58,356 bases of DNA, taken from the NCBI RefSeq assembly GCF_022402485.1, contig NZ_JAKRSA010000010.1:1-58356 (forward strand), written 5' to 3'. This stretch comes from Phenylobacterium sp. (GTDB lineage Bacteria; Pseudomonadota; Alphaproteobacteria; Caulobacterales; Caulobacteraceae). Below are positions 46,382 to 54,144 of this stretch, in pieces. The position numbers and the translations under genes were made by a program. The stretch's first letter is position 1, and the number at the start of each line of letters is the position of its first letter. Under the pieces are notes generated by a model. It had not been told where the DNA came from. It saw nothing but the letters and a program-made list of their open reading frames with translations, and ran no database searches.

Positions 46382-47503
46382 TTAGATCGAAAACCGGCCG
46401 GTATCGAAAAAGGCCTCCAGGGCCGCCTCATAGGGGCCCGCCTCAATACCGGCCGCCACCAGCCAATCGGGGTTGGACAGGGTGCTGGCATAGCGCTCGC
46501 CGGAGTCGCACAGCAGGGTGACCACCGAACCCGTCTCGCCGTGGGCGGCCATGGCCTCGATAACCTGGGCGCAGGCCCAGAGATTGGTGCCGGTAGAGCC
46601 CCCGCAGGACCGGCCCAGCCGGCGCGAGGCGACCCGCGCGCCGGCGATGCTGGCGGCGTCAGGCACGGCGATAGCCCGGTCAATCAGCTCCGGATTGAAA
46701 GAGGGCTCGCAGCGGGCCCGGCCGATACCTTCGATGATCGAGCCCTTGGCGGCGCTGGTGGTTACTGCCCGGTCAGCCACATGGCGGTGGAAGACCGAGG
46801 CTTCCGGATCTGCCAGGCAGAGGTAGGTGGGGGCGCGGTTATAGCGGATAAACCGGCCCAGGGTGGCGGTGGTGCCGCCGGTGCCGGCCCCGGCGACGAT
46901 CCAGGCCGGGACCGGATGCGGCTCCTGGGCCAGCTGGCTGAAAATCGACTGGGCGATGTTGTTGTTGCCCCGCCAGTCGGTGGCCCGCTCAGCGAAGGTG
47001 AACTGGTCCATGTAGTGGCCGCCGAGATCGGCGGCGAGGCGGGCGCTCGCCTCATAGACCTCGTGTGCGGCGTCAACGAAGTGGGTTTCGCCCCCGTGGA
47101 AGGCGATCTGCGCCACCTTTTCCGCCGAGGTCGACCTCGGCATCACCGCGATGAACCTCAGGCCCAGCAGGCGGGCGAAATAGGCCTCCGACACCGCCGT
47201 TGACCCGCTGGAGGCTTCAATGATCGCAGTGCGCGGGCCGATCCAGCCATTGCACAGGGCGTAAAGAAAGAGCGACCTGGCCAGCCGGTGCTTGAGACTG
47301 CCCGTGGGGTGGGTGGATTCGTCCTTAAAATAGAGGTCGATGCCCCCCGCCAGGGGTGCGCGCAGCAGATGGGTGTCGGCCGAGCGGTTGAAGTCGGCTT
47401 CGATGGTCTGAACGGCCCTGTCGATCCAGGCGCGGTCGCGGCAAAGGGTGGTCAAGGCAGGCTCCAGGCACAGGACTGAACGTCCTGGACATGACCCATT
47501 CAT
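46382..47503 (-). CDS. PLP-dependent cysteine synthase-family protein (Cds1-like)
   Basis: The 373-residue protein has the fold-type II PLP core: the lysine in [12 protein letters not shown], the substrate loop [12 protein letters not shown], and the phosphate-binding [12 protein letters not shown]. It is closest in layout to the Cds1-type L-cysteine desulfhydrase, which releases sulfide from cysteine, rather than to CysK. The ATG at 47503 has a CGAGGGG site. Convergent with the amidohydrolase gene and divergent from lolA. Confidence 0.85.
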   Translation of the reverse strand: MNGSCPGRSVLCLEPALTTLCRDRAWIDRAVQTIEADFNRSADTHLLRAPLAGGIDLYFKDESTHPTGSLKHRLARSLFLYALCNGWIGPRTAIIEASSGSTAVSEAYFARLLGLRFIAVMPRSTSAEKVAQIAFHGGETHFVDAAHEVYEASARLAADLGGHYMDQFTFAERATDWRGNNNIAQSIFSQLAQEPHPVPAWIVAGAGTGGTTATLGRFIRYNRAPTYLCLADPEASVFHRHVADRAVTTSAAKGSIIEGIGRARCEPSFNPELIDRAIAVPDAASIAGARVASRRLGRSCGGSTGTNLWACAQVIEAMAAHGETGSVVTLLCDSGERYASTLSNPDWLVAAGIEAGPYEAALEAFFDTGRFSI

Positions 47504-47677
47504 CGGCCCTCGGCTAGGGATGAACGCCAACAGAGGCTGCGGTGAGCTGGAACGAAGCCCAGGCGAAGCCGTTTGCCCACACCCTGGTCACAGGCCAAGC
47601 CGACAACCCCTGGCCTCCGCCCTATTGACGCCGTGCGCAGGCGATAGACTGTTTGCGCAACCCAAGGAGCCGATGTG

Positions 47678-48334
47678 ATGATCCGCACCCCCGACCCGAC
47701 CCGCCGGGCCCTGGCGCTAGGCCTCGCCACTGCGCCTCTGGTCGGGCTGATGCGCGCTGGGCCGGCCGCCGCCGCCCTGCCCGCCGCCGACCAGGCGCTG
47801 GTCAACCGCGCCGTGGCCTATCTGGAAGGGCTGACCCAAGCCAAGGGCAGCTTTGTGCAGACCGATCCCCGCGGCGTGACCACCCAGGGGGAGATCTTCC
47901 TGAAGCGTCCTGGCAAGGCGCGGTTTGCCTATGCTCCGCCGTCGGGCCTGTTGGTGGTGTCGGACGGGAACCTGGTCTCCGTGGCCAATTCCAAATTGAA
48001 GACCTTCGAGTCCTATCCCTTGGGGGCCACGCCGCTGTCGCTCTTTCTCGCCCGGCAGATTCGATTGGATCGGGGCGTGCAGGTCACCCGGGTCAACCGC
48101 CTGGCCGACGGGTTCTCGATCACCGCCCGGGACGGTAAGAAGCAGGCCGAGGGTCAGATCACGCTCACCTTCGCCAACACGCCCATGCAGCTGGTCGGCT
48201 GGACGATCACCGACCCGCAGGGCCAGGGCACCCGGGTTCGGCTGACCCGGCTGGAGAAGGTGGCCAGCCTCGATGACAATCTGTTTGTCCTGAAGGATCC
48301 GCGAAACCTGCGCCCAGGCCAGCCGCGAATGTGA
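47678..48334 (+). CDS. lolA: Outer membrane lipoprotein carrier protein LolA
   Basis: LolA shuttles lipoproteins across the periplasm from LolCDE to LolB. The 218-residue protein has a Tat-like signal (TRRALALGLATAPLVGLM) and the LolA fold: AVAYLEGLTQAKGSFVQTDPRG, GEIFLKRPGKARFAYAPPS, LSLFLARQIRL and QLVGWTITDPQGQGTRVRL. The ATG at 47678 is eight bases after AAGGAG, better than a GTG at 47675. Followed by the putative small RNA gene. Confidence 0.92.
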   Translation: MIRTPDPTRRALALGLATAPLVGLMRAGPAAAALPAADQALVNRAVAYLEGLTQAKGSFVQTDPRGVTTQGEIFLKRPGKARFAYAPPSGLLVVSDGNLVSVANSKLKTFESYPLGATPLSLFLARQIRLDRGVQVTRVNRLADGFSITARDGKKQAEGQITLTFANTPMQLVGWTITDPQGQGTRVRLTRLEKVASLDDNLFVLKDPRNLRPGQPRM

Positions 48335-48351
48335 CAATCTGACAACAGGCA

Positions 48352-48400
48352 AGAATCATCATGATTCTGGCTTGACTTTTATGGTCTTCGTGGCAATTAT
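48352..48400 (+). promoter_or_regulatory. Orphan promoter with palindrome and paired GANTC sites
   Basis: A 17-base perfect palindrome, AGAATCATcATGATTCT, at 48352-48368 contains GAATC and GATTC, both GANTC sites for CcrM methylation. Four bases later comes TTGACT (48372-48377) and, after exactly 17 bases, AATTAT (48395-48400). This is a good -35/-10 pair with no coding start close behind it. Confidence 0.6.
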
Positions 48401-48406
48401 GACACG

Positions 48407-48527
48407 CATCGCTGATGTAGGGCCGTGGCCCAGCGGCAGCGCCGTTCCGGAACCTATCCCCTCCCGGCGGCGGCATGAGAGACGAATGACTTAGCGCCCG
48501 GGGTTCTCCAGTCCCCGGGCGTTTTCT
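48407..48527 (+). ncRNA. Putative small RNA of about 120 bases
   Basis: The segment between the promoter at 48372-48400 and a strong terminator has no reading frame of note. Predicted folds are GGGCcgtgGCCC (48420-48431) and a hairpin in which 48441-48444 pair with 48471-48474 and 48447-48450 with 48464-48467, leaving a C-rich loop (aacctatcccctc). C-rich loops are typical seeds of alphaproteobacterial sRNAs that pair with Shine-Dalgarno regions. Independent transcription is inferred; alternatively it is a long leader of xth that ends early. Confidence 0.5.
48495..48527 (+). terminator. Strong intrinsic terminator before xth
   Basis: CGCCCGGGG (48495-48503) and CCCCGGGCG (48513-48521) form a 9-bp stem around a 9-base loop, followed by TTTT. 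It closes the putative sRNA unit, 30 bases before the xth start. Confidence 0.88.
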
Positions 48528-48556
48528 TATGGCTCGGCCTGGCTTAAACCCCTGCC

Positions 48557-49363
48557 ATGCGCCTTCGTATCGCCTCCTGGAACGTCAACTCCGTCCGCCT
48601 CCGCGCCGAACAGGTCGCCCGCTTTGTCGATGAGCAGGCCCCCGATGTGCTCTGCTTGCAGGAGATCAAGTGTCAGGCGGGCGAGTTCCCCATGGCCGAT
48701 TTCGTCGCCATGGGCCTGCCCCATGTGAAGATCGCCGGCCAGAAGGGCTGGCATGGGGTGGCCATCGCCTCACGCCTGCCCATTGAGGAGGCCCCCGACC
48801 TCAAGGTTTGCCGGGAGGGTCACGCCCGTTGCGTGTCGGCCAAGGTGGCTGGGATCGAGATCCAGAACTTCTATGTGCCGGCCGGCGGCGATGTCCCCGA
48901 CCGCCTCCAGAACCCCAAGTTCGACCACAAGCTCGACTTCTTCGAGACCCTTACCGCCGAGATGGGCCGGCGCGACCCCAAGGCCCCCCTGGTGATCTTG
49001 GGGGATCTCAACGTGGCACCCGGGGAGTTCGATGTCTGGAGCCACCGCCAGATGTCGAAGATCGTCAGCCATACGCCGGTGGAGGTGGCCGCCATGGACA
49101 CCCTGCAGAAATCCCTGGGCTTCATCGACCTGCCTCGGGCCGCGACACCGGAGCCTGAGAAGCTGTTTTCCTGGTGGAGTTACCGGGCGGCGGACTTCCG
49201 CCAGTCCAACCGCGGCCTGCGCCTGGATCACATCTGGGTCACCCCAGGCCTGCGGGAGGCGGCGTTCCGCACCGGCGCGGCCTCATCCCGGGTGCATGAT
49301 GATGTCCGTGAATGGGAGCGTCCCAGCGACCACGCCCCCGTCACCGCTGACCTTGGGCTTTAG
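48557..49363 (+). CDS. xth: Exodeoxyribonuclease III
   Basis: This AP endonuclease and 3'-5' exonuclease repairs abasic and oxidised DNA. The 268-residue protein has the full EEP signature: ASWNVNSVRLR, CLQEIKC with the metal-binding glutamate, NFYVPAGG, LGDLNVAP, RLDHIWVT and PSDHAPV with the catalytic Asp-His. Its stop overlaps that of the convergent PIN toxin gene by four bases. Confidence 0.96.
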   Translation: MRLRIASWNVNSVRLRAEQVARFVDEQAPDVLCLQEIKCQAGEFPMADFVAMGLPHVKIAGQKGWHGVAIASRLPIEEAPDLKVCREGHARCVSAKVAGIEIQNFYVPAGGDVPDRLQNPKFDHKLDFFETLTAEMGRRDPKAPLVILGDLNVAPGEFDVWSHRQMSKIVSHTPVEVAAMDTLQKSLGFIDLPRAATPEPEKLFSWWSYRAADFRQSNRGLRLDHIWVTPGLREAAFRTGAASSRVHDDVREWERPSDHAPVTADLGL

Positions 49364-49776
49364 CAGGCCACCGCCCGGATATGGCCGGCCTCGGCATAGG
49401 CAAGTGCCTGGCGGTCCCGCGTCATCAGAATGAGGCCAAGCTGCCGCGCCGTGGCGATGATGATCCGGTCGGCCGGGTCGGGGGGCGGCGCGCCCGGCAG
49501 GGTGCTGGCGTGCAGCAAAATGTCTGGTGACAGCTCGCAGACGCTCAACCGCATCATTTCACAGGCCCGCATCCACCAGCGGTCAGCCGGACTGGTCAGG
49601 CTCAGCCGCCCGCGGGATTCGAGCAGGCCCAGCTCCCACGCGCTCATGGGGCAGACCCTGGGCGCGATCCCCGCCCGCCAGGTCTCGTCCAGGATTGTGC
49701 GCGCACCATCACTGACCGGCTCTCCGTTGCCGATCCAGAGCAAGGCACCGGTATCGAGCAGGATCGGGGCACTCAT
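49360..49776 (-). CDS. PIN-domain ribonuclease toxin (VapC type)
   Basis: The 138-residue protein has the four acidic residues of a PIN ribonuclease: D8 in LLDTGALLW, E48 in SAWELG, D103 in PPDPADRIIIATA and D121 in MTRDRQAL. VapC-type toxins cut tRNA or rRNA and stop growth. The ATG at 49776 lies within the last codons of the antitoxin gene (ATGA overlap), the classic antitoxin-toxin order. A longer upstream reading inside the antitoxin gene is rejected. Confidence 0.9.
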   Translation of the reverse strand: MSAPILLDTGALLWIGNGEPVSDGARTILDETWRAGIAPRVCPMSAWELGLLESRGRLSLTSPADRWWMRACEMMRLSVCELSPDILLHASTLPGAPPPDPADRIIIATARQLGLILMTRDRQALAYAEAGHIRAVAC

Positions 49777-50147
49777 CCCCGCGACCCCCAGGCCGGGTCC
49801 GCCGCAGCCGCAAGATCGAGGTTGGCGGCAAACCGGATTGTGCCGCGCATGGCCCCATAGCCAGGATAGCGGTCCAGTCCCCCCGGGGCGGCGGGCAACC
49901 CCAGAGGCTTTGCCCGCCGGAAGGTGAGGCATTGGCCAGGGATATCCACCTGTTCGGTTATAAAGCCCGCTGCAAGCCAGACCCGGGTCATGGGATTGTT
50001 GGTCGGGCTGTTGCTCCACCAGGCCGGATAGCGCTTTGACGCCGGCAGTGGCCGCCCAATGACCGTCTCAATTTCGGCGAAGGTCAGCGCAACCCGGTCG
50101 CCAGGCTGCCGCTGAAGATAGGTCGCCAAAGGATCGTATTTGCTCAT
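49773..50147 (-). CDS. Putative antitoxin with a DUF7662 domain and VapB-like tail
   Basis: The 124-residue protein has an N-terminal DUF7662-type domain at about 1-78 (MSKYDPLATYLQRQPGD, LTFAEIETVIGRPLPASKRYPAWWSN, WLAAGFITEQVDIPGQCLTFRR). A short C-terminal segment follows (YGAMRGTIRFAANLDL and DPAW, about 97-120) that resembles the toxin-binding tail of VapB-type antitoxins. Its position directly upstream of, and overlapping, the PIN toxin gene makes it the likely antitoxin. The domain is not among the usual antitoxin DNA-binding folds. A palindrome upstream (50177-50191) may be its operator. Confidence 0.75.
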   Translation of the reverse strand: MSKYDPLATYLQRQPGDRVALTFAEIETVIGRPLPASKRYPAWWSNSPTNNPMTRVWLAAGFITEQVDIPGQCLTFRRAKPLGLPAAPGGLDRYPGYGAMRGTIRFAANLDLAAAADPAWGSRG

Positions 50148-50176
50148 GGCTTCGCTCCCGATTTAGGGACGCTATG

Positions 50177-50191
50177 GGTGTTTTCTACACC
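50177..50191. promoter_or_regulatory. Palindrome upstream of the toxin-antitoxin operon
   Basis: GGTGT and ACACC flank five bases (tttct), 30 bases upstream of the antitoxin ATG in an AT-rich gap (50148-50327). Antitoxins usually bind such palindromes to repress their own operon; this one is a candidate operator by position. Confidence 0.45.
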
Positions 50192-50327
50192 TGTAAATCA
50201 GCTTTTGGGCGCTTTCCGATTGCGCTCCAAGGCTACCCGCATCAAGCGAGCCTTCGCTCTGGCTTCAAGGGAGTAGAGCTCAACCGCCGAGAACCACACT
50301 GGCGTCCTGGAAAGCTACAAAACAGCT

Positions 50328-51014
50328 TTAGGGTGCCAGGCGATAACCGCCGGCCTCGGTCAGCAGCAGGCGGGCATTGCCCGGGTCCGGCTCGATCTTC
50401 TGGCGCAGGCGATAGACATGGGTTTCCAGGGTGTGGGTGGTGACACCGGCATTGTAGCCCCACACCTCGGCCAGCAGCTCCTCCCGGGACACCGGCTTGT
50501 CGCCGGCCCTGTAGAGGTATTTCAGGATGTTGGTTTCCTTCTCGGTCAGCCGGATCTTGCGCTGACCCTGGGCGATCAGGGTCTTGGCCGACGGGCGGAA
50601 CTCGTAGCCCCCCAGCTGGAAAACCGCCCCTTCGGACTGTTCGTGGCTGCGCAGCTGGGCTCGGATCCGAGCCAGCAGGACCGCGAAACGATAGGGCTTG
50701 GTGACATAGTCATTGGCCCCGGCCTCCAGGCCCTGGACCGTGTCCTCGTCGGAGGCTGCAGCGGTCAGCATGATGACGGGGGCAGAGACCCCTTGCTGTC
50801 GGAGCGCCCTGCAGACCTCCCGTCCATTCATGTCCGGCAGATCCACGTCCAGCAGGACAAGGTCGGGCCGCACGTCCTGGGCCATACGCACGCCCTCGGC
50901 ACCGGTCGCCGCCTCGACAGCGACAAACTCCTCGTGCAGTTGAAGTTGTTCGGCGACGGCACCGCGCAGGTCGTCGTCGTCATCGATGATCAGCAGGGTT
51001 TTTCTCGGGGCCAT
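50328..51014 (-). CDS. OmpR-family response regulator
   Basis: The protein of about 228 residues has a receiver domain (LLIIDDDDDLR acidic pocket, phospho-acceptor Asp in LVLLDVDLPDMNG, Thr/Ala switch LTAAAS, Lys in VTKPY) and a C-terminal winged helix (LTEKETNILKYLYRAGDKPVSREELLAEVWGYNAGVTTHTLETHVYRLRQKIE). No histidine kinase gene is adjacent, so it is an orphan in this window. ATG 51026 would add four residues. It is divergent from an L,D-transpeptidase gene, which may be a target. Confidence 0.93.
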   Translation of the reverse strand: MAPRKTLLIIDDDDDLRGAVAEQLQLHEEFVAVEAATGAEGVRMAQDVRPDLVLLDVDLPDMNGREVCRALRQQGVSAPVIMLTAAASDEDTVQGLEAGANDYVTKPYRFAVLLARIRAQLRSHEQSEGAVFQLGGYEFRPSAKTLIAQGQRKIRLTEKETNILKYLYRAGDKPVSREELLAEVWGYNAGVTTHTLETHVYRLRQKIEPDPGNARLLLTEAGGYRLAP

Positions 51015-51071
51015 GGGGCGAAACATGCACCGTATTGGTCGGTCCGGGCAAAGAGTTTTGGAGGCAGGGCT

Positions 51072-51590
51072 TTGATTTTCCGCGCCGATTCCGCCGGCCG
51101 CTTCAACTGGACCGGCCCAGCCCTGACCTGCGCCATAGGCCGCGGCGGCATGCGGCCCGCTGCGGAAAAGCGGGAGGGGGACGGGGCCTCACCCATCGGC
51201 ATCTGGCCCCTTCGCTATGTGCTTTATCGCCCCGACCGGGGGCCTGCGCCGCGCACGGATCTGCAGGTCCGCCCCATTGGTCTGAACGACGGCTGGTGTG
51301 ATGATCCCGGCCACCCGTCCTACAACCAGCCCGTTCAGCGGCCCTTCCCGGCCAGCCACGAGGCTCTCTGGCGGGAGGATGGGGTCTATGACCTGGTGGT
51401 GGTGCTGGGGCACAATGATGACCCGCCCATCGCCCCCCTGGGCTCTGCGATCTTTCTGCACCTGGCACGGCCAGACTATGCCCCGACGGAGGGCTGTATC
51501 GCCCTGTCCCGCCCGGATCTGGAGGCCGTGCTGGCCGCGGCCAAACCCGGAGACGCCCTGGAGATCGCCGCTGCGCCGCCGACAGACTAG
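51072..51590 (+). CDS. L,D-transpeptidase family protein (YkuD-like)
   Basis: The 172-residue protein shows the YkuD pattern: GRGGMRPAAEKREGDGASPIGIWPLRYVLYR, VVVLGHNDDP and, at the active site, HLARPDYAPTEGCIALSRPDL with the catalytic Cys. Such enzymes make or edit 3-3 cross-links in peptidoglycan or anchor proteins to it. There is no signal peptide, so it may act by another route or be cytoplasmic; the small type without a signal is common in alphaproteobacteria. The start is a TTG with a GGAGGCAGGG site. Confidence 0.82.
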   Translation: MIFRADSAGRFNWTGPALTCAIGRGGMRPAAEKREGDGASPIGIWPLRYVLYRPDRGPAPRTDLQVRPIGLNDGWCDDPGHPSYNQPVQRPFPASHEALWREDGVYDLVVVLGHNDDPPIAPLGSAIFLHLARPDYAPTEGCIALSRPDLEAVLAAAKPGDALEIAAAPPTD

Positions 51591-51594
51591 GGCC

Positions 51595-52269
51595 TCAAGC
51601 GGGGGTGCGCGCGCCAAACAGGGCCGAGCCTACCCGAACGCTGGTGGCCCCGAACCGCACGGCGGTCTCATAGTCGCCGCTCATGCCCATGGAGAGCTTG
51701 GACAGACCATTGCGCGCCGCGATCTTGGCCAGAAGGGCAAAGTGAGGACCCGGGGGCGCATCGGCAGGCGGGATGCACATCAGGCCCTCAAGGTTCAGCC
51801 CAAGCGCGTTCCGGCACAGGGCGATGAAGTCATCGGCCTCGGCGGGGGCGACGCCCGCCTTCTGGGGCTCCTCGCCGGTATTGACCTGAACATAGAGTCG
51901 AAGGGTCTTGCCCCCTTTACGGAATTCCTCAGCCAGGGCCCGGGCCAGTTTCTCTCGGTCCAGGGTCTCGATCACATCGAACAGGGCGACCGCCTCGGCG
52001 ACCTTGTTGGTCTGCAAGGGCCCGATCAGGCGCAGCTCGACTCCCTGCCGATGATCTCCCCAGCGGGCCTGCGCCTCCTGGACCCGGTTCTCGCCAAACA
52101 CGGTCTGGCCAGCGGCGAGGACCTGAGCCACCGGCTCCCACGGCTGTTGCTTGGAAACCGCCACCAGGGTCACATCGCTCGGCGGGCGGGCACGGGCCGT
52201 GGCGGCGGCAGCAATCTTGTCCAGCACCTGGGCGCGAGCGGCGGCGGAATCAAAGGGGGCGTCGGGCAT
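51595..52269 (-). CDS. YggS family pyridoxal phosphate homeostasis protein
   Basis: The 224-residue protein fits YggS/PLPBP: the PLP lysine in LVAVSKQQP, FGENRVQEAQARW, LIGPLQTNKV, VQVNTGEEPQKAG, LMCIPP and LSMGMSGDYETAVRFGATSVRVGSALFG. It binds PLP and helps keep vitamin B6 and amino acid pools in balance; it is not an active racemase. Its ATG overlaps, on the other strand, that of the thiE-like gene in CATG. A longer upstream frame overlapping that gene is rejected. Confidence 0.94.
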   Translation of the reverse strand: MPDAPFDSAAARAQVLDKIAAAATARARPPSDVTLVAVSKQQPWEPVAQVLAAGQTVFGENRVQEAQARWGDHRQGVELRLIGPLQTNKVAEAVALFDVIETLDREKLARALAEEFRKGGKTLRLYVQVNTGEEPQKAGVAPAEADDFIALCRNALGLNLEGLMCIPPADAPPGPHFALLAKIAARNGLSKLSMGMSGDYETAVRFGATSVRVGSALFGARTPA

Positions 52270-52900
52270 GGGGGCTGATTTCGACTTCTGGGACCTGCAG
52301 CGGACCGCCTGGTCCTTAAGCCGCCAGGCGCGCCGGCAAAAGCCCCTGCCGCCGCTGTTGCTGTTTACCGACCCGGTCCGCACTCCCGACCCATTGGCTG
52401 CCGCCGCCGCCCTTCCCCCTGGGGCAGCTGTGGTCTTCAGAGCGTTTGGGGCCGCCGATGGCCTGCAGGTGGCCCAGGACCTGCGGCGACTGACGAGGGC
52501 AAAAGGCGTCAAGCTGCTGATCGGGGCCGACGCCACCCTGGCGCTGGCCTGCCGCGCCGATGGGGTGCATCTGCCCGAGCGTCTAGCGCACAGGGCCCGG
52601 GGCCTGCGCCAGGCGCAACCAGGCTGGATCGTGACAGCGGCGGCCCACAGCCTGGCTGCGGCCCGGACCGGCTTGGCCCGTGGCGCTCATGCGGTGGTGG
52701 TCTCGGCGATTTTCCCCAGCAAGAGCCCCAGTGCAGGCGCACCCCTTGGCTCCCTGCGGCTGGCGGCCCTGACGCGGGCGGCCCAGGGGCCCGTCTATGC
52801 CCTCGGGGGCATTCATACGAAAAACGCCCGGCGGCTGCTGGCCTCGGGCGTTGTGGGTCTGGCGGCGGTGGAAGGGCTTATGCCCAGGCGCAAATCCTAA
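52268..52900 (+). CDS. Thiamine phosphate synthase-like (ThiE/TenI) protein
   Basis: The 210-residue protein has the TIM-barrel pattern of ThiE/TenI: LLLFTDPVRTPDPLAAAAALPPG, VVFRAFGA, KLLIGADATLALACRADGVHLPE, VTAAAHSLAAARTGLARGAHAVVVSAIFPSKSPSAGAPLG and GGIHTKNARRLLASGVVGLAAVEGL, with phosphate-binding glycines. It may be a true ThiE or a TenI-like relative; the usual ThiE diphosphate residues are only partly clear. A GGGGG site lies before the ATG, which overlaps the yggS start. Confidence 0.78.
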   Translation: MGADFDFWDLQRTAWSLSRQARRQKPLPPLLLFTDPVRTPDPLAAAAALPPGAAVVFRAFGAADGLQVAQDLRRLTRAKGVKLLIGADATLALACRADGVHLPERLAHRARGLRQAQPGWIVTAAAHSLAAARTGLARGAHAVVVSAIFPSKSPSAGAPLGSLRLAALTRAAQGPVYALGGIHTKNARRLLASGVVGLAAVEGLMPRRKS

Positions 52901-52907
52901 TGCAGCC

Positions 52908-53285
52908 CTAGAACTTCAGGGCCGTCTCAAGCCGCACCCGCGGTGTGCCGTCGGTGGGCTGGGTTTTCTTGAACGTCGGCTCTTCCTGTTCGCCCAAGGC
53001 GACCGCGCCCCCGACCCGCAGGCTACGGGTGACGCTGAAAAAGGCGCCGGCTTCCACGTCATTGAGCTGAACATCGCGTCCGCTGGGCTGGCCGAGATTG
53101 AGCGACACACCCCAACGTCCGTTCTGCAGGCCCCACTTCAGGGTCTTTCCCCCCTGCGGCAGAGCCTCACTGCGGACGGTGAAATCCATGCCCTTGGACC
53201 GATCGGTCTGGGCATGCGCCGCCGTCGACCCGAGAAGGGTCGCCACGGTCACGCTCAAAACCAAGGTCCGAATGGACAACTTCAC
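52908..53285 (-). CDS. ntrZ: NtrZ family periplasmic regulatory protein
   Basis: The 125-residue protein has a signal peptide (cut after STAAHAQ, about residue 26) and the NtrZ pattern: KTLKWGLQNGRWGVSLNLGQPSGRDVQLNDVEAGAFFSVTRSLRVGGAVALGEQEE and the C-terminal PRVRLETALKF. In Caulobacter, NtrZ restrains the phosphatase activity of the NtrY sensor kinase from the periplasm and so influences NtrX and envelope traits. The ntrYX genes are not in the window. Tail to tail with the thiE-like gene. Confidence 0.75.
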   Translation of the reverse strand: MKLSIRTLVLSVTVATLLGSTAAHAQTDRSKGMDFTVRSEALPQGGKTLKWGLQNGRWGVSLNLGQPSGRDVQLNDVEAGAFFSVTRSLRVGGAVALGEQEEPTFKKTQPTDGTPRVRLETALKF

Positions 53286-53549
53286 CGTCTCAAGGGCCCC
53301 CTGCGCCCCATTGGCTGCTTCTGGTTCTTCCGTCGGCAGCCGTTATGCCGATTAGAGGGGCGCCGAGGCCGGGGTCAACCAACCATGGCGAGACTGACAC
53401 CCCCGCACAGAATAAAGGCCCGTTCATGTGGCGCCGGGGCCACGCGATTCCTGTTTGGCGCCTGCAATCGGGTTGTTATAGAGGGCGCCGGCGCGGGGCG
53501 GCGCCGCGGCGCGACGACGACGCGGAAATCTAGACTGGAGACGGATAAC
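53286..53549. promoter_or_regulatory. Divergent gap between ntrZ and the DUF3576 gene
   Basis: The 264 bases hold no gene that I can support. The right part (about 53480-53530) is very GC-rich with GGCGCC repeats, and both flanking genes must have promoters here. I found no clear -35/-10 pair. Confidence 0.4.
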
Positions 53550-54026
53550 ATGCCGTTTGTGCGCGGAGCTCGGTTCTCCAAGATCTCGGTCGGTGTTGCA
53601 GCCCTGAGCCTGATTTCGCTTTCGGCCTGTGCGTCGAACAGCGAAGGCGAGCGCCGGGGCCTGTTTGGCCGCGGGGACGCGCCAGCGGCCCAGACCGCCG
53701 CCATCTCGGTGAACGGTTATCTGTGGCGCGCCAGCCTGGACACTCTGACCTTCATGCCCCTGGTCTCGGCCGACCCCTTTGGCGGCATCATCATCACCGA
53801 CTGGTACACTGTCCCGGAAACCCCCAATGAGCGGTTCAAGGCCACGGTCTACATCCTGGACTCCCGCCTGCGGGCCGATGGCCTGAACGTCGCCCTGTTC
53901 AAGCAGGTCCGCGGTGCTGACGGCCAATGGACCGACGCTCCCCCCTCGGCCCAGACCGAAGTGGATCTGGAGAACGCCATCCTGACCCGGGCCCGGCAGC
54001 TTCGACTTTCGAACATCTCGGGCTAA
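53550..54026 (+). CDS. DUF3576 domain lipoprotein
   Basis: The 158-residue protein has a lipobox SLSAC (Cys near residue 27) and the DUF3576 core: VNGYLWRASLDTLTFMPLVSADPFGGIIITDWYTVPETPNERFKATVYILDSRLRADGLNVALF and LENAILTRARQLR. The family is found next to leuS in alphaproteobacteria and its role is unknown; an outer-membrane-associated role is inferred from the lipobox and from lptE nearby. GGAG lies nine bases before the ATG. Confidence 0.9.
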   Translation: MPFVRGARFSKISVGVAALSLISLSACASNSEGERRGLFGRGDAPAAQTAAISVNGYLWRASLDTLTFMPLVSADPFGGIIITDWYTVPETPNERFKATVYILDSRLRADGLNVALFKQVRGADGQWTDAPPSAQTEVDLENAILTRARQLRLSNISG

Positions 54027-54144
54027 CGCCCGGGGCGCGTTCAGCCTGTCCAGTAGAACGCGCCGCCCCCGTCGAGGCTGGCGCGCCCAAAAGCTCGCCG
54101 GTCTCGGTTTCCTGAACTGAACCAGACCGTGAAGGCTGCCTGCG

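Noticed and set aside
48449..48475. EcfG/SigT general stress promoter starting at GGAACC inside the putative sRNA
   Set aside because: No CGTT-type -10 element lies at the expected 16-17 base distance.
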